From positions 1-64,000 of the forward strand of contig JACRGY010000104.1 in the NCBI GenBank assembly GCA_016212165.1: a stretch of 64,000 nt of DNA. Direction: 5' to 3'. Position 1 is the first letter of the stretch. The number at the start of each line of letters is the position of its first letter. The notes under the pieces are model-generated. The model saw nothing but the letters and a program-made list of their open reading frames with translations, did not search any database and was not told where the DNA came from. The stretch comes from Nitrospirota bacterium (lineage in GTDB: Bacteria; Nitrospirota; Thermodesulfovibrionia; Thermodesulfovibrionales; UBA1546). Of this stretch, positions 29,098 to 38,514 are shown piece by piece. The position numbers and the translations under genes are program-made.

Positions 29098-31569
29098 ATG
29101 ACATTTTTCATATCATTCCTTTCAGGCGTTGTCTTTTTTTATTCATTCAGTTATTTTCCTTACATAACCGGCATTCTCTTTGTTTTGTCTGCGGCAGTTC
29201 TTATCTTTAAGAAAAAGTATCTGTTAATCCCTGTACTAGCTGTTGGTATTCTCTATGCATTTTTCAGGTATGCGCCTGAACATGATATTTCCCGGCTCAG
29301 GGGGAAAGATGTGGTTGCATCAGGCACATTTGTTTCCGGGGCAATAGCAGCATCCTCAGGGAAATTTATTCAGGCGTTTTATACAGATTCAGCATCTTCC
29401 GGATTAACTGAAAAAGAAATTAACATAATCTCTGATACTGAATTTGAGATCGGAGCCAGGCATGAATTATTGATAAAACTGTCAAGGGATTTAACAAGAT
29501 TAAGCCCGGGTGTAATGAAGAACGACAATATCTATGCGAATCTCGTTGGGGTTATGGATAGTGATAAAGGCAGCAAAACTGCATTGTCAGTTTTGGAAAA
29601 GGCAAGGGCAGGGCTTAACAGGCATATAACAAAAAGTTTCGATGCTGATCCTGGTGCGCTTATCTCCTCGATAACTACAGGGCAGAGGGTTTATATGAGT
29701 GAAGAATTAAGGGATGCCTTTAATGTGACAGGCCTTGCCCATATCCTGAGCATCTCAGGAACTCATTTCGGGCTTTTCTCTGTTTTACTTTTTGGATTAT
29801 TCAGGTTTTTGATAAAATATCTGCCATACAGGATTTTGCAGAGGGTTACTGTTTATCTTACTCCTCCTCAGGGCGCAGCAGTCCTTTGTCTTCCGTTCAT
29901 GGTTGCATATCTTGGCCTTTCCGGATGGGGTATTCCTGCGGTAAGGTCTTTCATAATGGTGAGTCTTTTTCTTGCAGGTCTCCTAATCGGTAGGAAAGGG
30001 TTCTGGCTCAATTCACTTTTGTTCGCTGCATTTGTGATTGTTTTATGGAACCCCGATGCCATATTCAGCCTCTCGTTTCAGCTCTCGTTCCTTGCAGTGT
30101 TGTTCATCGGATTTTCTGTAGGATATATGGAAGATAGAAAAAGCGGGGAAGTTGGCAAGCGGGCAAGCGGGGAAGATGGTAAGCCAGAAAGTGCTGAAAG
30201 TAAAAAATCCCTGCTACACTTACTTGTTCCCGTGCTTAAGGTTTTGCGCTCTTCCCTTCTGCTTAGTCTTGCTGCATCCCTTGGCACGGCGCCGCTGGTT
30301 GCATATTACTTTCATTATTTTTCTGTAATTTCTCCTCTGTCAAATCTTATTGTTACTCCTTTGATAGGGTTTATTCTTTTGCCATTATCATTATTGTCGT
30401 CATTTGTTTTTATGGCCACAGGTTATTATCCCTTTATTCCGTTGATAAAAATAGTTGCAGGACTTTCGATTTATCTTGTGAAGTTCATGTCAGCAATCCC
30501 GTTTTCAGACATAAAGATACCTGCATTCCCTGTATCTTTAGTCGTCTTTTTTTATGCAGGAGTTGCGGTTTATTTTATGAGCGCTCATTTGTCATTGCGA
30601 GGCAAAGCCGCGGCAATCTCAGAGGATGAGATTCCTTCCACCTTGGCGGATAAACTCCGCAACCGGAATGACAGGTTAAAGGAGATATACATAGCAACTC
30701 TCGTCTCTGTGATAATAGCGGGATATCTGTCTTTTTCTTTTCTCGTCACAAAACACGGCATCAGCATTACGTATCTTGACGTCGGGCAGGGAGACGCAGC
30801 AATAGTTGAATTACCTGACAAGAGGGCCATTGCGATAGACACAGGCAGGACAGGAAAAGAAGCAGCGGCATTTCTGAAATACAGAGGTAAAAAAACAATA
30901 GATGCGCTTGTGCTTTCGCATTCGCACCCTGACCATACAAGAGGCGCTGATTATCTTGCAAAACATTTTCTTGTTGAAGAAATATGGGACAACGGAAGGC
31001 TTATCTATCCGGATAATTTATTAGGCGGAATTACGCGAAGATCATTCGAAAGGGGAGATGTGATAGAAGGAAAAGGATACCGCATGTATATGCTCCATCC
31101 GTATAAAGAGTTCTATATAATGGAAGACAACAAGTATGATGAAGCCAATAACAGCTCGCTTGTTCTAAAGATTGAGGGGAAAAGCAAATCATTCCTGTTT
31201 ACAGGGGATGTGGAGGAAGAGGCAGAAGAGAATATTGCGCATCTTGGCAAGTGGCTTAAGAGCGACGCGATCAAGGTCCCCCACCATGGGGGAAAGACAT
31301 CAGCGTCAGCATGGTTTTTCAGCACTGTTTCCCCTGAGGTTGCAGTGATAAGCGCGGGCAGGGAAAATTCCTTTGGCCATCCGCATAAAGAGATGCTTGA
31401 TATGCTTGCTGATGCAAAGGTATACAGGACAGATATTCATGGCGCGGTTAAGATTACGGAAAAAGACGGCAGGCTTGAGACCAAGACTTATAAGGATTTT
31501 CAATTTGCAAAGGCAAAGGATTTTAAGGATGAGATGAGGAATTTAAAGAGGCTGTTTGAGGTGTGGTAG
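29098..31569 (+). CDS. comEC: ComEC/Rec2 DNA-internalisation protein
   Basis: GLAHILSISGTHFGLFS competence domain; beta-lactamase-like YLDVGQGDAAIVELP...LSHSHPDHTRG...VPHHGGKTS. Confidence 0.93.
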   Translation: MTFFISFLSGVVFFYSFSYFPYITGILFVLSAAVLIFKKKYLLIPVLAVGILYAFFRYAPEHDISRLRGKDVVASGTFVSGAIAASSGKFIQAFYTDSASSGLTEKEINIISDTEFEIGARHELLIKLSRDLTRLSPGVMKNDNIYANLVGVMDSDKGSKTALSVLEKARAGLNRHITKSFDADPGALISSITTGQRVYMSEELRDAFNVTGLAHILSISGTHFGLFSVLLFGLFRFLIKYLPYRILQRVTVYLTPPQGAAVLCLPFMVAYLGLSGWGIPAVRSFIMVSLFLAGLLIGRKGFWLNSLLFAAFVIVLWNPDAIFSLSFQLSFLAVLFIGFSVGYMEDRKSGEVGKRASGEDGKPESAESKKSLLHLLVPVLKVLRSSLLLSLAASLGTAPLVAYYFHYFSVISPLSNLIVTPLIGFILLPLSLLSSFVFMATGYYPFIPLIKIVAGLSIYLVKFMSAIPFSDIKIPAFPVSLVVFFYAGVAVYFMSAHLSLRGKAAAISEDEIPSTLADKLRNRNDRLKEIYIATLVSVIIAGYLSFSFLVTKHGISITYLDVGQGDAAIVELPDKRAIAIDTGRTGKEAAAFLKYRGKKTIDALVLSHSHPDHTRGADYLAKHFLVEEIWDNGRLIYPDNLLGGITRRSFERGDVIEGKGYRMYMLHPYKEFYIMEDNKYDEANNSSLVLKIEGKSKSFLFTGDVEEEAEENIAHLGKWLKSDAIKVPHHGGKTSASAWFFSTVSPEVAVISAGRENSFGHPHKEMLDMLADAKVYRTDIHGAVKITEKDGRLETKTYKDFQFAKAKDFKDEMRNLKRLFEVW
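30141..30196 (+). repeat. Phased octamer array (7 x 8 nt) inside comEC
   Basis: aagcgggg aagttggc aagcgggc aagcgggg aagatggt aagccaga aagtgctg. Confidence 0.85.
30590..30673 (+). repeat. Dispersed TGTCATTGCGAGG...GGAATGACA element embedded in-frame in comEC
   Basis: tgtcattgcgaggcaaagccgcggcaatctc matches the reverse complement of 58383-58415; ends inverted (tgtcattgcg/ccggaatgaca). Confidence 0.75.
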
Positions 31570-31595
31570 GGCGTACTTTAAACAGTATTATCCCC

Positions 31596-31624
31596 TTGAC
31601 TTAGTCCATGCCTTAGTCTACTAT
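31596..31624 (+). promoter_or_regulatory. Promoter TTGACT-N17-TACTAT with direct TTAGTC repeats
   Basis: Upstream of TA operon; TTAGTC at 31601 and 31613. Confidence 0.6.
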
Positions 31625-31640
31625 ATAACTGGAGGTATAT

Positions 31641-31874
31641 ATGGCAACAGTAAATGTTCATGAGGCAAAGACGCATTTCTCAAAGCTTTTGAACCGGGTT
31701 GGCAGTGGCGAAGAAATTATAATCGCAAAGGCAGGAAAACCTGTAGCCCGTATTCTTCCCATTACAAAAAAAATTAAAAAACGAATATCTGGAACTGCAA
31801 AAGGGCTTATTATTATAAAGAACAGTTTTTTTGAGCCATTGCCAGATGATCTGCTGGATGAATTTGAAAAATGA
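31641..31874 (+). CDS. Phd/YefM-family antitoxin
   Basis: MATVNVHEAKTHFSKLLNRVGSGEEIIIAKAGKPVARILPI. Confidence 0.9.
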   Translation: MATVNVHEAKTHFSKLLNRVGSGEEIIIAKAGKPVARILPITKKIKKRISGTAKGLIIIKNSFFEPLPDDLLDEFEK

Positions 31875-32269
31875 AAGTTTTGTTAGATACTCATATTTTT
31901 CTCTGGTGGATTACTGACGATTCTAAGCTTCCAGTGCATGTCCGTAAAATTGTGGCTGATGGAGAAAATGAATTGTTTCTAAGCTCAGCAAGTTGCTGGG
32001 AAATTGCAATTAAAGCTCATATAGGGAGTCTTAAATTGCCTGCCAAACCTGATGTCTTTGTGTCTGAACAAATGGTTTTGAATTCGATTCAATCACTTCC
32101 GATACAGGTGAGTCACGCGCTGCATGTTTTCAATCTGCCGCACCATCACAGGGACCCGTTTGACCGGATGCTCGTTGCACAGGCGCAATTAGAGGAATTG
32201 CCTATCTTAACTTCAGACCCCTTGATTGCAAAGTATAAGGTTAGGACTATCTGGAAGGGAGATAAATAA
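31871..32269 (+). CDS. PIN-domain toxin (VapC-like)
   Basis: MKVLLDTHIFLWWITDD; ISSASCWEIAIK-type motif; HHRDPFDRMLVAQA. Confidence 0.9.
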   Translation: MKVLLDTHIFLWWITDDSKLPVHVRKIVADGENELFLSSASCWEIAIKAHIGSLKLPAKPDVFVSEQMVLNSIQSLPIQVSHALHVFNLPHHHRDPFDRMLVAQAQLEELPILTSDPLIAKYKVRTIWKGDK

Positions 32270-32273
32270 TAAT

Positions 32274-33041
32274 ATGGCATTTGTAATAGCAGTGGCAGGG
32301 AAGGGCGGGACAGGGAAGACGAGTATCGCTGCCCTGACAGTTAAATATATCGTTGACAAAAAGAAAAAACCTGTTCTTGCTGTTGATGCTGACAGCAATT
32401 CATGCCTGGGCGAGGCGCTTGGCATTGAGGTGCATGCAACAATCGGGCATCTGAGGGAAGAGTCCCTGCAGACAATAAGAGGCGGCGGGGAAAGGCCCGG
32501 CGGCATGTCAATGGAACAGCTCTTTGATTATCAGGTACAGCAGTCAATTATGGAGGCAAAAGGGTTTGACCTGATGGTGATGGGAAGGCCGGAAGGCCCC
32601 GGCTGTTACTGCGCAGCAAATAATATAATCAGGAAATATACAGACAAACTTTCAGAGACATATTCCTATGTTGTGATTGACAACGAGGCAGGCATGGAAC
32701 ATCTCTCAAGAAGGACTACTCACAAGGTTGACCTTCTTTTAATAATAAGCGACCCTACTGTGAGAGGCATTAAAACTGCACAGAGGATTGACGGCCTTGT
32801 GAAAGAGCTTGCCCTTGACGTTGAAAAACATGTTCTCATAATCAACCGTGTGACAGGAAGCGAAGGAGAAGAACTTAAAAAACTCGCTGAGTCATTCGGG
32901 CTTGAGGTCGCAGGCCTGGTTCCTCAGGACGAGGGAGTTTTTGAATATGACCTGCAGGGCAAGGCTATTGTAGACCTGCCGGATGATTCCTCTGCTGTTA
33001 AGACTGTTTACAGTATTCTCGATACATTAAATATCAACTAA
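32274..33041 (+). CDS. CooC-like CODH nickel-insertion/maturation ATPase
   Basis: MAFVIAVAGKGGTGKTSIAAL; DADSNSCLGEALG; GPGCYCAANNIIR; VIDNEAGMEHLSRRT. Confidence 0.85.
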   Translation: MAFVIAVAGKGGTGKTSIAALTVKYIVDKKKKPVLAVDADSNSCLGEALGIEVHATIGHLREESLQTIRGGGERPGGMSMEQLFDYQVQQSIMEAKGFDLMVMGRPEGPGCYCAANNIIRKYTDKLSETYSYVVIDNEAGMEHLSRRTTHKVDLLLIISDPTVRGIKTAQRIDGLVKELALDVEKHVLIINRVTGSEGEELKKLAESFGLEVAGLVPQDEGVFEYDLQGKAIVDLPDDSSAVKTVYSILDTLNIN

Positions 33042-33075
33042 CTTACTTTATTTATCCATGAATTTCCTATAGCAT

Positions 33076-33251
33076 AGACAGGACATGGTATTCGAGCGGT
33101 TTTATTTTGCCGATATTCAGACAACCCCCTTAATCCCCCTTTGCTAAGGGGGAATTCAAAAGTCATAAAGAGGCAAAATACCTCTTCGCCTCAGGCGAAT
33201 CCGCCGGGGCGGAGGAGTCACTTCTCGAAACGAGAATGTTATGTCCTGTCT
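33076..33251. repeat. Palindromic/MITE-like repeat copy B, with an inserted CCCCCTTAATCCCCCTTTGCTAAGGGGGAA-type segment
   Basis: Perfect 11-bp ends agacaggacat/atgtcctgtct; core gtattcgagcggttttattttgccgatattcag shared with copy A. Confidence 0.78.
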
Positions 33252-33265
33252 GCTTGGCGTAGTGG

Positions 33266-34375
33266 TTATTTTTTCTCAAAAAGCTTTTTGTACTTGCCGT
33301 ACCCTTCTTTTTCCAAATCCTCTTTCGGTATGAACCTGAGGGATGCCGAATTTATGCAGTAACGCAGACCTGTAGGTGAAGGCCCGTCATTAAAGAGATG
33401 ACCGAGATGAGAGTCGCCATGTTTGCTTTTTACCTCAGTCCTTGTCATGGAAAAACTTTTATCTTCTTTTTCAATGATGTTTCCTTGCTCTAATGTCCGC
33501 TTAAAACTAGGCCAGCCAGTTCCTGAATCAAACTTATCAAGTGAACTGAACAATGGCTCGCCTGAAACAATGTCAACATAAATGCCTTCTCTTTTATTAT
33601 TCCAGTATTCGTTGTCAAATGCTCTTTCAGTTCCGCACTGCTGGGTGACCTGGTACTGCAATGGGTTCAGTTTTTTCTTCAAATCTTCATTTGCCGGTTT
33701 GGCGTATTTTTTAGGTTTATTCTCATGGTTTTTCATCTCAGGGTTATCTCCCCAGATTTTCTTTAAATACTGTTCCCTTCCGGAACCTGAATGATAAGCC
33801 TTATACCTCAGGGAATTTTTCTCATAATATTTCTGGTGGTATTCCTCAGCCTTGTAAAAGGTACAGGCAGGCACAATCTCTGTGACAATGGGCTTATTGA
33901 ACTTCCCTGATTTTGCGAGTTTCTCCTTTGAGGCTATGGCAAGCTTTTTCTGTTCTTCGCTGTGAAAGAAAATTGCGGTCCTGTACTGGGTTCCCTCATC
34001 AGCAAACTGTCTGTTCGGGGTTGTAGGGTCAACATTTTTCCAGAAAACATCCAATATCTCCGAATATGTAATCTGTGATGGGTCGAATACTATCTCGATT
34101 CCTTCAGCGTGGCCTGTTTTTCCTGTTGATACTTCTTCATAAGCCGGGTTTTTCTTGCTTCCGCCGGTATATCCAACGGTTGTTGATACAACTCCCTTTA
34201 CTTTATCAAAGGCATACTGCATGCACCAGAAACACCCGCCTCCGAAAGTGGCTTTTTCAATTTTTTTATTTTTTGTAGCTGTATTTTTATTCATATTCCC
34301 TGCCTCTGCTATGCCAAAAAGACATAGCACTGCAACTAGTATTGTTATAAAGATTGATTTTTTCATACTTTTCAC
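33266..34375 (-). CDS. msrAB: Exported bifunctional methionine sulfoxide reductase MsrA-MsrB
   Basis: Signal peptide; Msr[19 protein letters not shown]; Msr[13 protein letters not shown] and [15 protein letters not shown]. Confidence 0.92.
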   Translation of the reverse strand: MKSMKKSIFITILVAVLCLFGIAEAGNMNKNTATKNKKIEKATFGGGCFWCMQYAFDKVKGVVSTTVGYTGGSKKNPAYEEVSTGKTGHAEGIEIVFDPSQITYSEILDVFWKNVDPTTPNRQFADEGTQYRTAIFFHSEEQKKLAIASKEKLAKSGKFNKPIVTEIVPACTFYKAEEYHQKYYEKNSLRYKAYHSGSGREQYLKKIWGDNPEMKNHENKPKKYAKPANEDLKKKLNPLQYQVTQQCGTERAFDNEYWNNKREGIYVDIVSGEPLFSSLDKFDSGTGWPSFKRTLEQGNIIEKEDKSFSMTRTEVKSKHGDSHLGHLFNDGPSPTGLRYCINSASLRFIPKEDLEKEGYGKYKKLFEKK

Positions 34376-34424
34376 CCCGATATAAGCTTAACACGGGTTT
34401 GTGAAGAATTTATGAAGGGAGGCC

Positions 34425-35417
34425 TTAAACCTTTACCTTCCTTAAAAACTCTGCACTTTCTTCCGGAAGGGCTGAGTTGATGTACATCCCTGAACCGAGT
34501 TCAAATCCTGCTGTCTGGACAACCTTGGGGACAATGCTCAGATACCAGTGGAAATATTCTGAGCCGCACTCCTTGGGGCTTTCTGAACGGATGACGTAGT
34601 TATAATCAGGATTGTCCAGGCCATGATATAACTTGGCAAGAACTGTCTTTAAGTTATATGCAAGGTCAGCTGTCTCGTCATCCTGCATAGCGGCTAATGT
34701 TGAAGTATGCCTCTTGGGGAAAATCCATATATGAAAGGGTGAAAGGGCTGCATAAGGTATGAATGTAACAAAATGCTCTGTATCCAGAATTATCCTCCTG
34801 CCTTCGGCAAGTTCGGCCCTAACTGTAGAGCACATCAGGCACTCGCCTGTATTATCAAAATATCTTCTGGCCTCATCTATTCTTTCTCTGACCTGCATTG
34901 GCATTACAGGCGTGCCTACAATCTGGGAATGCGGGTGCTCGAGGGATGTGCCTGCCTTTTCACCATGGTTTTTGAAGATTATCACATGCTCAATTCTCGG
35001 GTCATTGTAAATATCAATGAAGCGTTTTTTATAAACGTTTATTATTTCAGCGACATCCTCGTTTGGCATCAGTGCTGGAGTTGTATTATGCAGAGAAGAT
35101 TCGATTATTACCTCGTGCCTTCCAACTCCTGTCACAAGATGTTTCAGGCCTTCATTTATTCTTGTTCTTTCCCCGTCAATATTCAGGGCGGCAAATTTAT
35201 TGGGAGTGACCCTTATCTTCCAGCTTCCGTCAGATGCTATCGTCATGATTTCACTGGGAGTTTTGGTTTCATTCCCTGTGCAGAACGGGCATGTGTTTAA
35301 ATGCTCCGGGAGAAACTTGTGGTCTTTTTTCTGACGGAAGTCGTCAGGCCTTTTAGCCCTTTCAGTGGCTATGATTACCCATTCTCTTGTGATGAGGTTC
35401 AATCTTAGTTCTGACAT
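34425..35417 (-). CDS. galT: Galactose-1-phosphate uridylyltransferase
   Basis: NHGEKAGTSLEHPHSQIVGTPVMP; CPFC; FHIWIFPKRH. Confidence 0.9.
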   Translation of the reverse strand: MSELRLNLITREWVIIATERAKRPDDFRQKKDHKFLPEHLNTCPFCTGNETKTPSEIMTIASDGSWKIRVTPNKFAALNIDGERTRINEGLKHLVTGVGRHEVIIESSLHNTTPALMPNEDVAEIINVYKKRFIDIYNDPRIEHVIIFKNHGEKAGTSLEHPHSQIVGTPVMPMQVRERIDEARRYFDNTGECLMCSTVRAELAEGRRIILDTEHFVTFIPYAALSPFHIWIFPKRHTSTLAAMQDDETADLAYNLKTVLAKLYHGLDNPDYNYVIRSESPKECGSEYFHWYLSIVPKVVQTAGFELGSGMYINSALPEESAEFLRKVKV

Positions 35418-35528
35418 ATTATAAGCATATCATAAATTTTCGTCTTAAAATACCATTTCAGGAGGCTGCGGCTGTCTTTCGGCAATATTAAACTGCCGAT
35501 GCAATGGCGCAAGTGTTAGTGCGATATA

Positions 35529-35652
35529 TCAGCCTCTTATAAGTTCTAATGCGGGGCTTCCGCTCCATTTTATGAAGACTTCAGCCCCTATTCTGACAGA
35601 CCCGTGAATCTTACCTCAATCCAGTCTCAGCCTCCTATAAGCTGCCTAATGC
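35529..35652. repeat. Direct repeat pair, one copy spanning the bioF stop codon
   Basis: tcagcctcttataagttctaatgc (35529-35552) and tcagcctcctataagctgcctaatgc (35627-35652). Confidence 0.55.
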
Positions 35653-36786
35653 CTTTATCAGCTTTTCAATATCTTCATCCGTATGGGCAGCTGTTACGGT
35701 TATCCGTAACCTAGGCTCTTTCACAGCCGGCGGCCTTATTGCAGGCGCAAAGATTCCCTTTTTCAGAAGGTAGCGGGATGCTTTCAATGTGCTTTCGATA
35801 GAGCCTGTTTTAACCGGGATGATAGGGGTTTCGCTTCCCATGATATCATAGCCGAGCTTTGTTAACCCCTTTGCAGTCTTGTCCCTGTTTGCCAGGAGCT
35901 TTTTTATAAGTACAGGTTTTTTTTCGATTAGTTCCAATGCAGCGATTGATGCGGCAATAATACAGGGAGGCAGGGCTGTGGAGAATATAAAACTCCGTGC
36001 AATATTTACGGTCCAATCTATGACATCTTTGCTTCCCGCAGCAAATGCGCCAAATGAGCCTAATGCCTTTGAGAAAGTTCCCATCTGGATAATCCATGGC
36101 TCGGGCTTAATCCCAAAATGTTCAAGGCTTCCCTTCCCTTTCCCTATGACGCCTGTTGCATGGGCGTCATCTGTGTAAAGAAGCGTGTCAGGCGTGCAGC
36201 GTGTAGCGTTTAGTGCAAGACAAATATCATATATTTCCTTTAATGGCGCGATGTCGCCGTCCATGCTGAAGACAGAATCTGTGACAACTATCTTTCTTCT
36301 TGACTTTGTTTTTCTAATGAGGTTTTCAAGGTTAGCGGTGTCTTTATGTCTATAGATATATGTCTTTGCCCTGCTCAGCCTGCAGCCGTCAACTATGCTT
36401 GCATGGTTCAGTTGGTCGCTGAATATGGCGTCTCCTTCTTCGGCAATTGCCGGGATTATCCCGGTGTTGGCTGCATAACCTGAATTAAAAACAAGGGCCG
36501 ACTCTGTTTCCTTGAATTTCGCAATTTTTTCCTCGAGTTCTGCATGCAGGATGCTTCCGCCGCACAGAAGCCTCGATGCGCCTGAACCAAAACCGAATTT
36601 CTTCATTGCCTGCTGAGCTGCCCTTATCAAAGCAGGATGATTTGCAAGGCCGAGATAATCATTTGAGGAAAAGTTTATGTATTCTTTCCCGCCTATAATT
36701 ATCCTTGAGCCCTGTGAAGAGTCCCTGTTTTTTATATCCCTGAAAAGGTTATTTTTTTTCAAAAAAACAAGAGATTTTGAGAGCAT
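35635..36786 (-). CDS. bioF: 8-amino-7-oxononanoate synthase
   Basis: NFSSNDYLGLANHP; DDAHATGVIGKGKGSLEHFG; MGTFSKALGSFGAF. Confidence 0.92.
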   Translation of the reverse strand: MLSKSLVFLKKNNLFRDIKNRDSSQGSRIIIGGKEYINFSSNDYLGLANHPALIRAAQQAMKKFGFGSGASRLLCGGSILHAELEEKIAKFKETESALVFNSGYAANTGIIPAIAEEGDAIFSDQLNHASIVDGCRLSRAKTYIYRHKDTANLENLIRKTKSRRKIVVTDSVFSMDGDIAPLKEIYDICLALNATRCTPDTLLYTDDAHATGVIGKGKGSLEHFGIKPEPWIIQMGTFSKALGSFGAFAAGSKDVIDWTVNIARSFIFSTALPPCIIAASIAALELIEKKPVLIKKLLANRDKTAKGLTKLGYDIMGSETPIIPVKTGSIESTLKASRYLLKKGIFAPAIRPPAVKEPRLRITVTAAHTDEDIEKLIKALGSL

Positions 36787-36863
36787 AATCGCTATTATAC
36801 CTCACAAATTAATAAAACTTATAGTCAGATTAAAAAATTCTTTTTATTTTTTAAGCCTTTTCC

Positions 36864-36893
36864 TTGACAAAACAAAAAAGTATGTGATAAATT
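36864..36893 (+). promoter_or_regulatory. Putative atp operon promoter
   Basis: ttgaca followed by tgtgataaatt with about 17-18 nt spacing. Confidence 0.5.
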
Positions 36894-36956
36894 GCAGCGT
36901 TTTCATTTTTAATTATCAAGTCGTTTAGTTATCAAAAATATAATTAAGGTGGAGCA

Positions 36957-37379
36957 ATGTTAGAACTTCAGGTTAAATGGTTTTTAGTGCTGCTTGTGAA
37001 TTTTCTTGTCCTGATTTATGTGTTGAACATTTTGCTTTTTAAACCCCTTCTCAGGCTTTTTAAAGAAAGGGAAGACAATGTCAACGGCGCCCTTGGCGCT
37101 GCAAAAGACATGAATCAAAAGAAGGACGAAACGATTGCAAAGCTGGGCAGGGAGTTGACTGACGCAAGGAATAAGGCAAAAGGGACATTTGAGGCCTTGA
37201 GGGCAGAAGGCGCTAACACACAGAGGGAAGTATTCTCAAAGGCAGAGGCTGAGGCAGCCGATATCCTTCAGAAGGCAAGGCAGGAACTTAAGGCAGAGGC
37301 TGAGAAGGCAAGGCAGGCCTTAAAGTCCGATGTTGATAAATTCTCAGATGAAATAGTAAGGAAACTTATAAAGGCATGA
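36957..37379 (+). CDS. ATP synthase F0 subunit b'
   Basis: Single N-terminal TM plus charged coiled coil; first gene of atp operon. Confidence 0.82.
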   Translation: MLELQVKWFLVLLVNFLVLIYVLNILLFKPLLRLFKEREDNVNGALGAAKDMNQKKDETIAKLGRELTDARNKAKGTFEALRAEGANTQREVFSKAEAEAADILQKARQELKAEAEKARQALKSDVDKFSDEIVRKLIKA

Positions 37380-37978
37380 AAAAAAATCAAGGTTCAAAAA
37401 TTAATTTTTCAGTTTTGTTCTATGCTCTGTGCTCTTTGCTGCTTGTTGTTTCAGTTGCTTACGCGAGCGGAGGAGGGGAAGAGGCTGCACATCATACTCC
37501 TTTGTGGAAGGAATACCTCTGGAAGATAATAAACTTCGGAGTCCTGTTTTTTGTCCTTTTTAAATTCGGGAAAAAGCCATTGCAGGATTTTCTGAAGACC
37601 AGAACCGAGCTTATAGAAAAAACCCTAAAGGAAGCTCAGGAAGCAAAGACACTTGCACAAAAAGCCCTTGCCGAGGTTGAGGAGAGACTTAAAGTGAAGG
37701 ATAAAGAGCTTGAGGAGATTCTTTCTTCTGCAAGGCAGTCAGGAGAAAGTGAGAAGTCTAGGCTTATAGAAGAAGGCAATAAGATGAAGGCAAAGATACT
37801 CGAACAGGCCAAGACTAACATAGATTATGAACTCAGGGAAGCAAAGGCAGCCATTAAAGCAGAGGCTGTGGAGATAGCTATGGAACTTGCAGAGAAAAAG
37901 ATCAGGGATAAAATCGGGAAGTCAGAGCAGGATATGCTTCTTGAAGAATCGCTTATGAAAATAGAGGGTAAGAAGTGA
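37376..37978 (+). CDS. atpF: ATP synthase F0 subunit b
   Basis: LWKEYLWKIINFGVLFFVLFKFGKKPLQDFLKTR plus coiled coil. Confidence 0.88.
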   Translation: MKKNQGSKINFSVLFYALCSLLLVVSVAYASGGGEEAAHHTPLWKEYLWKIINFGVLFFVLFKFGKKPLQDFLKTRTELIEKTLKEAQEAKTLAQKALAEVEERLKVKDKELEEILSSARQSGESEKSRLIEEGNKMKAKILEQAKTNIDYELREAKAAIKAEAVEIAMELAEKKIRDKIGKSEQDMLLEESLMKIEGKK

Positions 37979-38514
37979 AACAGGTAAAAGAAGGCAAGAG
38001 ATACGCAAAGATGTTTCTTAATATAGTCGGCTTTGACAATGCGCCGGCTGCGATTAATGAATTAAACATGGTCAGTTCCCTGATGGGCAGGAGCAGGGAA
38101 TTCAGGGGGCTCCTGGTAGGGCCGCAATTTAAGGCAGGAGAAAGGGATAAGGTAATAAGGGAGGTTGCAGGGAAGGCAGGGCTTTCAGACAATACAATAA
38201 AATTCATAAAACATCTCTCTGATTTAAGAGTTATCAACGCCCTTTCCGATATTATAAGAATGGCTACCAATCTGTATCTCGAAAAGAAACGCAGGGCAAA
38301 GGCCGTTGTCATGACTTCAACCGAGATAACAAAGGAGTATGAGAACAGGCTCAAGGCAGCATTGGAAAAGGTTATAAAAAAGGATATAGACATAGAGGTT
38401 GTTAAGGATTCCTCGCTTCTCGGGGGGATTCTCGTAAAGGTCGGCAGCACGATGTATGACAGCAGCATAAAAGGCCAGCTAAGGCTTTTAAAAGATGAGC
38501 TTATAAAGGGGTGA
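37975..38514 (+). CDS. atpH: ATP synthase F1 subunit delta
   Basis: Position; C-terminal [33 protein letters not shown]. Confidence 0.9.
   Translation: MKQVKEGKRYAKMFLNIVGFDNAPAAINELNMVSSLMGRSREFRGLLVGPQFKAGERDKVIREVAGKAGLSDNTIKFIKHLSDLRVINALSDIIRMATNLYLEKKRRAKAVVMTSTEITKEYENRLKAALEKVIKKDIDIEVVKDSSLLGGILVKVGSTMYDSSIKGQLRLLKDELIKG

Noticed and set aside
33266-34375. MsrA-MsrB fusion as a novel domain architecture
   Set aside because: Exported MsrA-MsrB fusions are already known in bacteria.
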